This document shows positions 8,834 through 16,049 of a DNA stretch of 36,797 bases, one piece after another. Below the pieces are notes generated by a model, which searched no databases, had not been told where the DNA came from, and saw only the letters and a list, made by a program, of their open reading frames with translations. Source of the stretch: an uncultured Bacteroidota bacterium (GTDB lineage: Bacteria; Bacteroidota; Bacteroidia; Chitinophagales; Chitinophagaceae); NCBI GenBank assembly GCA_903905065.1, contig CAIVEW010000109.1:1-36797 (forward strand), written 5' to 3'. The stretch's first letter is position 1. Every line of letters starts with the position of its first letter. The translations under genes were made by a program, and so were the position numbers.

Positions 8834-10186
8834 ATGAAGATTCTATTGAGGAATATTGTTTATAAAAAATGGCAAAGCTACCTCGCATTAGCGTTGAGCT
8901 CCCTGTGTCTGCTTATTCCAGACTTTTGGAATCATTATCCGTTAGTAAACCCTGATACCGCTACCTACATTGAATCGGGTTTTATCCCAGAGATGCCATC
9001 TGATCGGCCAATAACGTATGGCCTATTGATTCGCCTGTTTTCACTTAATGGATGGTCTTTGTGGCTCTTAGTATTTGCCCAGGCCTACATGGTAGCGTGG
9101 CTCATATTCAGGGTAATAAGGAACTTATCTGGTGATAAACCATACATCCTGCAAAGTTTACTGATCTTGTTCATTTTGTCCATTGGGTCCAGCTTGTCGT
9201 GGGTCGTCAGCCAGGTGCAGCCCGATGTGTTTACGTCAATCGCATTTTTATCCGTTGTGCTCTTGCTCATGCGCAAGGAAAATAAGCAAACCAATATCCT
9301 GCTGTATATCTTGTTTTTTTTCGCCGTAGCTGCACATCTTTCTCACCCTGCACTTATGGTAGGTGTTCTTATTGCAGTGTTTGTACTTAGAAGGATAACC
9401 AACGCAGTAATGCCTCCTAAAAAGCTTTCTATATTATTGGCTTTGTCAGCTATTGCAATGATCACAATGGTTACCCCGCTCTCTAAGTCAAAACATATAT
9501 TCTTCATGGGCTCCCTTTTGGAAAAAGGAGTTTTGAAAGGGTACCTTGACGAAAATTGCTCCTCAAAAAACTACAAACTTTGCGCCTACAAAGATTCCTT
9601 GCCACAAAAAGCTGACGACTTTTGGTGGGATCCGGAGAGCCCGCTCAACAAAATCGGAGATTGGAAAGCTGTAAAGCCGGAATTCAACGAAATCATTCAC
9701 GATATTTTTACGAGGCCTGCCTACATTAAGCAGTATGCGACGGCCACGGTAAAACAAACCGCAAATCAATTAATTAATGTCAACATCGGAGACGGCAACC
9801 AATCATTTCCTTCGGGCTCATACGTCAACCGTACATTAGTAAAATATTTCCCAAATGAATCTCAAAACTTTAACGGGGCAACCCAGAACAAAGTACCGGT
9901 TTTAGATGCAGTAGCGCTCCCCAACAAAATATTTATCATCATTATCCTCTGCTGTTTGCCGGCGCTGCTAAATATGTTCTTTAAGTGGCGGAAACTTAAA
10001 AATGAAATGAAATTATTACTGGTCGTTTGCGTTATAGGTATTTTGTTAAATAGCCTGGATTGTGCGGCCTTCGGAACAATCAACGGTCGGTATGGGTGCA
10101 AAATGGTCTGGTTAATACCTTTTTGTGTCCTGGCTTTTGTAACGAGCAAAATAGCGATTAACGAAAAAAATGCAGCTCGCCTTTAG
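8834..10186 (+). CDS. Multi-pass membrane protein, possible GT-C-like enzyme
   Basis: This is a 450-residue protein that I cannot assign to a named family. It has about nine hydrophobic segments and one long hydrophilic region (roughly residues 230-355) containing two close cysteines (NCSSKNYKLC). After the first membrane segment comes NPDTATY with D41, then DRPITYG; an acidic residue in this first loop followed by an RPxxYG-like motif is reminiscent of lipid-linked-sugar transferases with the GT-C fold. This suggests, but does not prove, a role in glycan transfer. The ATG at 8834 is preferred to an in-frame TTG at 8825. The gene diverges from parE. Confidence 0.65.
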   Translation: MKILLRNIVYKKWQSYLALALSSLCLLIPDFWNHYPLVNPDTATYIESGFIPEMPSDRPITYGLLIRLFSLNGWSLWLLVFAQAYMVAWLIFRVIRNLSGDKPYILQSLLILFILSIGSSLSWVVSQVQPDVFTSIAFLSVVLLLMRKENKQTNILLYILFFFAVAAHLSHPALMVGVLIAVFVLRRITNAVMPPKKLSILLALSAIAMITMVTPLSKSKHIFFMGSLLEKGVLKGYLDENCSSKNYKLCAYKDSLPQKADDFWWDPESPLNKIGDWKAVKPEFNEIIHDIFTRPAYIKQYATATVKQTANQLINVNIGDGNQSFPSGSYVNRTLVKYFPNESQNFNGATQNKVPVLDAVALPNKIFIIIILCCLPALLNMFFKWRKLKNEMKLLLVVCVIGILLNSLDCAAFGTINGRYGCKMVWLIPFCVLAFVTSKIAINEKNAARL

Positions 10187-10196
10187 GGGCAGGGGG

Positions 10197-10919
10197 TTAC
10201 CAGCCGCTCGCCAGCACGTCCGCTATATGCATCGTCTGTATCGGGAAATTATTTTCATTGATGTACCCCTGTATGTGCATCATGCAGCTAACATCGGTAG
10301 TGATCATGTATTTGGCGCCGGTGTCTAACGCGCTTTTTACTTTTACCTGCGCCATTCCTATAGATATAGGTTCGTATTTTACCGCAAATGTCCCCCCAAA
10401 ACCGCAGCACGTCTCACATTCGCCCATCTCCACCAGTTCCAGGCCGCTTACATTGCTCAATAGTTTTCTTGGCCCTTCCTTAATACCACATTCCCTTAGT
10501 GCACCGCATGCATCATGGTAAGTGGCCTTGCCGGTAAGCGTTGCACCTACGTTTTCCACCTTCAGCACTTTAGTGAGAAACTCAGTAAATTCATACATGT
10601 TCTCCCGCACCTGGTTGCAAAGGTTATGGTCTGAACTGTTGTCAAATATCTTGTCGTAATAGTTGCGCACATATCCTGCGCAGGACCCGCTCGGCCCCAC
10701 TATATAGGTATCTTCCTTAAAATCGTGCAGAAATTTTGTCGCCACGGCTTTCGCTTCTTCCCGGTATCCGGCATTGAAGGCCGGTTGCCCGCAGCAGGTC
10801 TGCTTGGTATTATAAGCCACGTCGCAACCCAGCTTTTCCAGCACCTTTACCATATTCATGCCGGTCTCTGGATATAACTGATCTACAAAGCAGGGGATAA
10901 ACAATTGTACTTTAGGCAT
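10197..10919 (-). CDS. lutA: CCG-domain Fe-S oxidoreductase subunit, LutA-like
   Basis: This 240-residue cytoplasmic protein contains two cysteine-rich CCG domains (PF02754), with CCG at 42-44 and 171-173 plus C10, C80, C138 and others. The start KVQLFIPCFVDQLYPETG is typical of LutA/YkgE. LutA acts with LutB and LutC in oxidising L-lactate to pyruvate, passing electrons through Fe-S clusters. lutB and lutC are not beside it, so either they lie elsewhere or this copy serves another dehydrogenase such as a glycolate or lactate oxidase. It converges with the membrane-protein gene, whose stop is 10 bp away. Confidence 0.85.
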   Translation of the reverse strand: MPKVQLFIPCFVDQLYPETGMNMVKVLEKLGCDVAYNTKQTCCGQPAFNAGYREEAKAVATKFLHDFKEDTYIVGPSGSCAGYVRNYYDKIFDNSSDHNLCNQVRENMYEFTEFLTKVLKVENVGATLTGKATYHDACGALRECGIKEGPRKLLSNVSGLELVEMGECETCCGFGGTFAVKYEPISIGMAQVKVKSALDTGAKYMITTDVSCMMHIQGYINENNFPIQTMHIADVLASGW

Positions 10920-11049
10920 CTAAACGAAAATTGGCTGCTAAGGTACTAAAATGTATTTTGAGTCGTTAACAGTTTTCAGGGTACGCAATTTCATTTATTC
11001 TTATGTATATTGTTGCATCCTGCTGCTGAATTTTCAATTTATTGTAGAT

Positions 11050-11541
11050 ATGCTGACCACTTTAGAAATACATCCCGTACGAATTGCCGATAATTTTCAG
11101 GCAATTTCCCGGCTTATGCACGAGCTGCATATGCATGAGCACAGCCTGTTCGACAAAACCGCCAATTGGTCGGATATAGAGACTAGCTATATGCGCCATG
11201 TGATCGCCATGCAGGAAGAAAATGACGGGCTATGCCTTGTAGCATATATAAACAGGGAACCCGTTGGCTTTATTTTCGCCTATGTGGAAGAGCAGGACGA
11301 CAGCAGGATAGAGATACACGAAGGCAAAGAGCTCTATGTGTCAGATGGCTATGTGGCCGAAGAATATCGCAGGCTGGGCATTTACAGCATGCTCAACGAA
11401 ATGCTGGAAAAACATTTTGTCGAAAAAGGCATCAAGCGTATGATACGGTTTACCCTGGTTAACAATACCCGCATGCGGCAGTTCCTGGAGAACGAAGGCT
11501 ATGGGGTAACAAGACTACAATATGAAAAATGGCTGTATTAA
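11050..11541 (+). CDS. GNAT family N-acetyltransferase
   Basis: This is a 163-residue acetyltransferase of the GNAT fold. The acetyl-CoA-binding region is visible as LYVSDGYVAEEYRRLGIYSMLNEML, containing the RxxGxx(S/A)-type pyrophosphate loop RRLGIY, followed by the C-terminal strand MIRFTLVNNTRMRQFLENEGYG, common in this family. The substrate is unknown. I chose the ATG at 11050 (MLTTLEIHPVRIADNF); the frame is open for 33 more codons upstream, but that part is hydrophobic and not GNAT-like. The gene diverges from lutA and converges with the small His-rich gene. Confidence 0.8.
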   Translation: MLTTLEIHPVRIADNFQAISRLMHELHMHEHSLFDKTANWSDIETSYMRHVIAMQEENDGLCLVAYINREPVGFIFAYVEEQDDSRIEIHEGKELYVSDGYVAEEYRRLGIYSMLNEMLEKHFVEKGIKRMIRFTLVNNTRMRQFLENEGYGVTRLQYEKWLY

Positions 11542-11551
11542 TGAAGCCCAA

Positions 11552-11836
11552 CTACCGGCCTCCGGATAGTGGGAAATCCCGCTCCAAAAAATGGTGGAAA
11601 TCTACTTTCCAGTGCCCTCTCTGCTTCCGCTCTTCTACCACTTCTTCTGCGGTGCGTGCATGCGCATGATGTGTATGTACGTGGTGATGGTGGTGATGTG
11701 CAGCAACCGGGTCGCCGCCAGATAACGGGAAATCAATATTTATTTCGTCAATTGCGTCTTCTATCTTTTCAATTACATGGGATATCCAGGATGAATGGTG
11801 GCCATGCTCCACGTGGTGATTGGTTGCATTTTCCAT
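11552..11836 (-). CDS. Small His-rich protein with duplicated DFPLSGG motif
   Basis: I do not recognise this 94-residue protein. It starts MENATNHHVEHGHH, contains DFPLSGGDP at about residues 35-43, then a histidine run HHHHHHVHTHHAHA, a charged helix (RTAEEVVEERKQRG), and ends in DFPLSGGR. The two DFPLSGG copies use different synonymous codons for four of seven residues, so the peptide rather than the DNA is conserved. The histidines suggest Ni, Zn, Co or Cu binding, which is inference. There is no signal peptide or membrane segment. A good Bacteroidota promoter lies directly upstream and its expected start of transcription makes the ATG at 11836 the likely start, not an in-frame TTG at 11854. 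Its stop is 10 bp from the convergent GNAT stop. Confidence 0.7.
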   Translation of the reverse strand: MENATNHHVEHGHHSSWISHVIEKIEDAIDEINIDFPLSGGDPVAAHHHHHHVHTHHAHARTAEEVVEERKQRGHWKVDFHHFLERDFPLSGGR

Positions 11837-11861
11837 AAAATTGATGTTTAACAAGTGAATA

Positions 11862-11890
11862 CAAAGTTAGCAATTGTTTCTATAACGCAA
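11862..11890 (-). promoter_or_regulatory. Promoter of the His-rich gene
   Basis: On the minus strand, TTG (11890-11888), an 18-bp spacer and TAACTTTG (11869-11862) match the Bacteroidota -33/-7 consensus. Transcription should start near 11856, giving a leader of about 20 nt. Confidence 0.6.
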
Positions 11891-11929
11891 TAATGCATTT
11901 GTTATTATTAGGACACCTTTTACAACTAT

Positions 11930-13411
11930 CTAACTTCTGTTTAACTGCCACTTACTGACCTTCGAATGTGCAAGGTGAGCCGTTGTGTCCTGCTTCTTAT
12001 CCTTCTCCCATAATACTGACGCCAGCAATGCCGCTACATGCTCAGCATCCTCATCATAGTTCTGCAGGTATTCTGGCTTGAAATACTTCTCGATGAACTT
12101 GGTATCAAACTTTCCTGTCCTGAACGGTTCGGTTTGCACCGCCCATTTCCCAAATTGAAGGGTGGTCTTTATACCCTTTATATAATACTCATCTATCGCA
12201 CGGCATAGGCGGTCTATAGCTTCGTCCCGCGTGGCTGCGTAGGCCACCAGCTTGGCTATCATGGAGTCATAATATATCGGAACATCCATACCTTCCTCAT
12301 AGCCATCATCTACGCGCACGCCAGGGCCTTTTGGAGGTTGGTATATCTCCAGCCTTCCGGTGTCGGGCAGGAAGTTGTTCAGCGGGTCTTCTGTACACAC
12401 CCGCAGTTCTATCGCATGCCCGGTTATTTTCAATTCATCCTGGGTAAATGAAAGTCTATTGCCCCTGGCCACATTTATCTGTTCCTTCACCAGGTCTATG
12501 CCCGTTATCATCTCTGTCACACAATGTTCCACCTGCAAGCGGGTATTCATTTCCAGGAAGTAAAAATTCAGACTTTCATCCACAAGAAATTCTACCGTTC
12601 CGGCACCATAATAGTTGCACGAGCGGGCGGCTGCAACCGCACATTCGCCCATAGCTTTCCGTATATCTGGTGTCAGGCAACTAGATGGGGCCTCTTCTAT
12701 AAGTTTTTGGTGCCGGCGCTGAATACTGCACTCACGCTCAAAAAGATACACATAATTGCCATGTTGGTCGCCCATCAGTTGTATCTCAATATGGCGCGGT
12801 GAACCCACATACTTTTCTATGAACACATCATCATTGCTGAATGCGCCAAGTGCCTCACGTTTAGCAGTAAGTACCTGCTCCTCAAATTCTTCGTCGTTAT
12901 TTACCACGCGCATGCCCTTACCACCTCCGCCTGCAGAGGCTTTTACAAGGATAGGGTAGCCTATTTGGTTGGCTATTTTGCGGGCCTCGTTCATGTCACT
13001 CACCGGCTCTTCAGTGCCGGGGACCATAGGCACATTGAACTTCTTGGCCGCTTGCTTAGCGCCTATCTTGCTTCCCATGATCTCTATCGAATGAGCCGAC
13101 GGGCCGATGAAGATCAGTCCGGCATCGCTCACCGCCTTTGAAAAAGAAGCATTCTCACTAAGGAAACCATAACCGGGATGAATAGCATCTGCACCCGTTT
13201 TTTTCGCCGCTTCGATAATTTTCTCTGCCCGGAGATAGGATTGCGAAGAAAGGGCAGGGCCAATACAAACCGCTTCATCGGCATAACGTACGAACGGCAT
13301 ATTTCTGTCTGCCTCTGAGAACACAGCAACAGTCTTTATACCCATTTCCCTTGCGGTGCGCATCACCCGCATAGCTATTTCGCCACGATTGGCGACAAGT
13401 ATTTTGTTCAT
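11930..13411 (-). CDS. accC: Acyl-CoA carboxylase biotin carboxylase subunit
   Basis: This is a 493-residue biotin carboxylase with an ATP-grasp fold. It begins MNKILVANRGEIAMRV, has the ATP-binding lysine in MGSKIGAK (about K115), the glycine-rich loop AGGGGKGM (161-167) and the metal-binding EMNTRLQVEH (287-296). It carboxylates biotin on a carrier protein using ATP and bicarbonate. The C-terminus is some 40 residues longer than E. coli AccC but lacks a biotinyl domain (no AMKM). It therefore acts as a separate subunit, either of acetyl-CoA carboxylase or of a propionyl/acyl-CoA carboxylase of the kind common in Bacteroidota. No carrier or carboxyltransferase gene is adjacent. Confidence 0.9.
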   Translation of the reverse strand: MNKILVANRGEIAMRVMRTAREMGIKTVAVFSEADRNMPFVRYADEAVCIGPALSSQSYLRAEKIIEAAKKTGADAIHPGYGFLSENASFSKAVSDAGLIFIGPSAHSIEIMGSKIGAKQAAKKFNVPMVPGTEEPVSDMNEARKIANQIGYPILVKASAGGGGKGMRVVNNDEEFEEQVLTAKREALGAFSNDDVFIEKYVGSPRHIEIQLMGDQHGNYVYLFERECSIQRRHQKLIEEAPSSCLTPDIRKAMGECAVAAARSCNYYGAGTVEFLVDESLNFYFLEMNTRLQVEHCVTEMITGIDLVKEQINVARGNRLSFTQDELKITGHAIELRVCTEDPLNNFLPDTGRLEIYQPPKGPGVRVDDGYEEGMDVPIYYDSMIAKLVAYAATRDEAIDRLCRAIDEYYIKGIKTTLQFGKWAVQTEPFRTGKFDTKFIEKYFKPEYLQNYDEDAEHVAALLASVLWEKDKKQDTTAHLAHSKVSKWQLNRS

Positions 13412-13536
13412 TGGGCAGCTAAGTTAATATGGAATCGGGAATTTGCGGTCTGAAATTGTACCCCGGCTAAATGTGTGGAACAGTAATAAAGGTTCAAATC
13501 GATACAAAACGTTGATACCTTCATAACATAAATACA

Positions 13537-13567
13537 TTTGCTCAGAATTTAGGTGGCCCTATCTTTG
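13537..13567 (+). promoter_or_regulatory. Promoter of the OsmC gene
   Basis: TTTG (13537-13540), a 19-bp spacer and TATCTTTG (13560-13567) match the Bacteroidota sigma-A consensus perfectly. Transcription is expected near 13574, which excludes an upstream in-frame start at 13553 and supports the ATG at 13595. Confidence 0.75.
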
Positions 13568-13594
13568 TCGCTCAAATCAAAAAAACAGACACAC

Positions 13595-14020
13595 ATGAAA
13601 CGTAACGCAACCGCTGTTTGGAACGGCACAGGAAAAGAAGGCAATGGTAACCTTACCACGCAAAGCACAACACTCAACAAGACGCAATATTCCTACAAAA
13701 GCCGTTTTGAAGAAGGCGTAGGCACTAACCCTGAAGAGCTGATAGCAGCAGCACACGCAGGTTGCTATACTATGAAGTTGTCTTTCGTGCTGGGTAGTAA
13801 AAACTTTATTCCTGAACAGATCGAAACCAAGTGCGATATTACGCTCGATAACGGCGTCATCACCAAAAGCGAACTGTATGTGACCGGTAAAGTAACCGGC
13901 ATTTCTGCAGAAGACTTTAAGAAAGCTGCAGAGGAAGCGCATGAAGGCTGCCTGGTAGGCAAAGCCCTCAACTGCGAAAAAACATTGGTTTCCGTTACAT
14001 TAGGATATGACTTTAATTAA
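13595..14020 (+). CDS. OsmC/Ohr family hydroperoxide reductase
   Basis: This is a 141-residue OsmC-fold protein. The two redox cysteines are present: C57 in AAHAGCYTM and C119 in AHEGCLVGKALNC; the conserved PEELIAAAH segment precedes the first. Such proteins reduce organic hydroperoxides in the cytoplasm using dithiol donors. The sequence fits the OsmC subgroup better than Ohr (MKRNATAVWNGTGKEGNG at the start, LNCEKTLVSVTL at the end). It has its own promoter and diverges from accC; a convergent universal stress gene follows, and together they could form a stress-response pair, which is only suggested by position. Confidence 0.88.
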   Translation: MKRNATAVWNGTGKEGNGNLTTQSTTLNKTQYSYKSRFEEGVGTNPEELIAAAHAGCYTMKLSFVLGSKNFIPEQIETKCDITLDNGVITKSELYVTGKVTGISAEDFKKAAEEAHEGCLVGKALNCEKTLVSVTLGYDFN

Positions 14021-14040
14021 ACTACGCTCCTCACTCGACC

Positions 14041-14090
14041 TCACCCTCTCCCCTGTCTGCCGTCAGGCAGGTTTGGAGAGGGCCGGGGCG
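14041..14090. repeat. Palindromic element, TCACCCTCTCC family, with nested hairpin
   Basis: The inverted repeat 14044-14051 / 14075-14082 and the following GGCCGGGG match the element at 5121-5151. Here the loop is enlarged by a second small palindrome (CTGCC GTCA GGCAG). The element lies between convergent genes and invades the 3' end of the universal stress gene, providing its last codons and stop. Confidence 0.75.
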
Positions 14091-14917
14091 ACGCTCGTCT
14101 CATGCAGCGCAACAATTGGAATACGGCTTTTGTGTGCCATAGCCGTAGAATGGCTTTTATGAAATAGTCCTTCGAAAAAGGAGTGTTTGCGCGGTATCAT
14201 AATGAGCCAGTCAACGCTATTTTTTTCAACAAAATCTGCTATTGCGGCCTCGATATTACTTACATCATAAACAACGTGAAAGTGAGGATTGGCCGGCGCC
14301 AGGGTAGTTATTGCCTCTTCGTCAATATCTGTCATATTATCCCGGTTAAAAACATCTACCTGTAAATTTAAAACTTCCAGGTCTGCACCAAAAGCCAGCG
14401 CTAGGTCTTTTAGTTGGATCAGCGCAGTAGTGTTTCCCTCGTGCTTATTATCGAAGGCCAGGCATATTTTCTTTACCGGTGTATATGTAGCGCCGCGTGG
14501 AATGGCCAAAACCGGGTATTTCATTAAACGGAATGCCGAGATCACAATACTATCTATCGAACTTGCATGTTCAGCAGCCATGCTGTTGCCGAGCACTACC
14601 AGCCATGGCTTATTGTTTTGCTCTGAGTATTTTTCAAGTGCGCTGATGATATCACCGTCTGCCACTGTGCCTTGAATGTCCAATGAGGGGTATAATTGCT
14701 GGAAGTTCGACACCGTTATCTTCATTTGAGCTTCCGAGTCATTTTCCACGTCACCGATCAGGTTAGATGGCATGGGCACATCGCTAAACATTACCGGGAA
14801 CAAGAAAGAATGGATAATTACCACACGTGCATTTTGCGCCAAAGCTAGATCGCAGGCATAGCGCGCAGCATTCTCGGCCACTTCCGAGAAATCAGTTGCT
14901 GTTATGATCAGTTTCAT
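14063..14917 (-). CDS. Two-domain universal stress protein
   Basis: This is a 284-residue cytoplasmic protein with tandem Usp domains. Domain 1 (about 1-145) starts MKLIITATDFSEVAENAARYA and ends in FRLMKYPVLAIPRG. Domain 2 (about 150-275) starts VKKICLAFDNKHEG and ends with IPRKHSFFEGLFHKSHSTAM and IPIVALHE. The canonical G-2x-G-9x-G(S/T) ATP loop is degenerate in both, so nucleotide binding is uncertain. Bacteroidota tandem Usp proteins are generally linked to stress or starvation. The last eleven residues after ALHE and the stop codon derive from a palindromic repeat, so the native C-terminus probably lay near ALHE. Confidence 0.88.
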   Translation of the reverse strand: MKLIITATDFSEVAENAARYACDLALAQNARVVIIHSFLFPVMFSDVPMPSNLIGDVENDSEAQMKITVSNFQQLYPSLDIQGTVADGDIISALEKYSEQNNKPWLVVLGNSMAAEHASSIDSIVISAFRLMKYPVLAIPRGATYTPVKKICLAFDNKHEGNTTALIQLKDLALAFGADLEVLNLQVDVFNRDNMTDIDEEAITTLAPANPHFHVVYDVSNIEAAIADFVEKNSVDWLIMIPRKHSFFEGLFHKSHSTAMAHKSRIPIVALHETSVAPALSKPA

Positions 14918-15038
14918 AAGATGTATTTTTAGGAATGATATAAAAAGGGTGCCGCCAATATTTTAGCCAAAAATACCAACAATTATATTATGATTTGCTG
15001 ATTATAGTCATGCGCCATCATGGACTTCGAAAATGACA

Positions 15039-15060
15039 AATGCCTGCGAGAGCAGGCATT
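15039..15060 (-). terminator. Hairpin downstream of the sugar transferase gene
   Basis: A perfect 9-bp stem (15039-15047 with 15052-15060) with a 4-nt loop lies 29 bp after the stop of the minus-strand sugar transferase gene. The T stretch after it (ATTTGTCATTTT) is interrupted, so termination may be weak. Confidence 0.45.
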
Positions 15061-15088
15061 CCAAAACGTTTAACGACATACATACGGG

Positions 15089-15829
15089 CTATTTCCTGCG
15101 GGTTATCAGTTGTGCAACTTTCTTAAAGACACACCCCGCAGTACTCAGCAATATGTTTATGTCAAGCCTTATACTGCGGTGCTTCATATAATATATGTCC
15201 CACTGTATACGTTTGCGTAATTCACGCTCCACGCTGATCTCGCCAATATAATCCTTTATCTGCGCCATACCCGTCATCCCAGGTTTTACTTCGTGACGGA
15301 GATTGTAATAGGGGATCCATTCTGAATAATTGCGTGTATGAAAAAGCATATGCGGCCGTGGGCCAATTACGCTCATATCCCCTATAATTACGTTAAAAAA
15401 CTGCGGGGTTTCGTCGAGGTGAGTGATTCTCAGAAATTTTCCGATCGCCGTGATTCGGTCATCATTAATGGAAACTTGTTTAATGTCGGCTTCATCATTC
15501 AAATACATGGTCCTGAACTTAAAACAATTAAATTCCACCCCCATGTATCCGGTACGTTTTTGAACAAAGAATACCGGACCTTTTGAAGAAAGTTTTATCA
15601 ATAGCGCTACAATGGGCATCAGCCAGGACATCACAAATACTATAAACAAACCAGATATGACGACATCCATTATTCGTTTTACGGTATAGTAATATGTTGC
15701 AGGTTCATGATCAAGGTACTGCTGGTTCATTTCCTGAAGCAAATAGCGTATGCTTGCCATGTCCGATTGTGGCATTATCTGCACCGGCGACCGTTCAAGT
15801 GTAATATCTAGAGTTGCTTGTTCTTTCAT
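15089..15829 (-). CDS. Polyprenyl-phosphate sugar-1-phosphate transferase
   Basis: This is a 246-residue bacterial sugar transferase (PF02397). One hydrophobic segment at about 53-78 is followed by the cytoplasmic catalytic domain with KFRTM (104-108), LDETPQFFNV (D139/E140), IGDMSVIGPRP (149-159), VKPGMTG and DIYYMKHRSIRLDI. It transfers a phosphosugar from a nucleotide sugar to undecaprenyl phosphate, starting exopolysaccharide or O-antigen repeat synthesis. It lacks the four-helix N-terminal part of WcaJ/WbaP and so is of the short PglC-like type, although with about 50 extra N-terminal residues. The glycosyltransferase gene diverging from it is a plausible partner. Confidence 0.9.
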   Translation of the reverse strand: MKEQATLDITLERSPVQIMPQSDMASIRYLLQEMNQQYLDHEPATYYYTVKRIMDVVISGLFIVFVMSWLMPIVALLIKLSSKGPVFFVQKRTGYMGVEFNCFKFRTMYLNDEADIKQVSINDDRITAIGKFLRITHLDETPQFFNVIIGDMSVIGPRPHMLFHTRNYSEWIPYYNLRHEVKPGMTGMAQIKDYIGEISVERELRKRIQWDIYYMKHRSIRLDINILLSTAGCVFKKVAQLITRRK

Positions 15830-16021
15830 TTAATCGATTAAGTAGATGCCTACCGGGTGGCAAAAATCGTGCTAATTTTCCAAAAAAAAGAATATTTGCC
15901 AATCATTATTACTTAAAGACTGTTAAATAATGTAGAGGTTTATTTTTGAAATTTTCTCCTATGGCCAGAACTACAAGAAAACGAAAATATATTTCACCCC
16001 TTTAAAGCCGAAAACTTGTTC

Positions 16022-16029
16022 TAATTTTG
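16022..16029 (+). promoter_or_regulatory. -7 element before the fused glycosyltransferase
   Basis: TAATTTTG matches TAnnTTTG and lies 20 bp before the ATG at 16050. No convincing -33 TTG is at the right distance, so this is tentative. Confidence 0.4.
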
Positions 16030-16049
16030 CTGCACACTATAATCCGAAA

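Noticed and set aside
11930-13411. Graspetide-type ATP-grasp ligase acting on the small DFPLSGG protein
   Set aside because: The neighbouring ATP-grasp enzyme has all the marks of a biotin carboxylase, so it is not evidence for peptide modification.
13553-13594. Longer OsmC start with 14 extra codons
   Set aside because: The extension overlaps the promoter -7 element at 13560-13567, so it would lie upstream of transcription start.
14918-15088. Possible small RNA or gene in the 171-bp gap
   Set aside because: Apart from the hairpin at 15039-15060 and a remote -7-like box (14968-14975, minus strand) nothing supports a gene.
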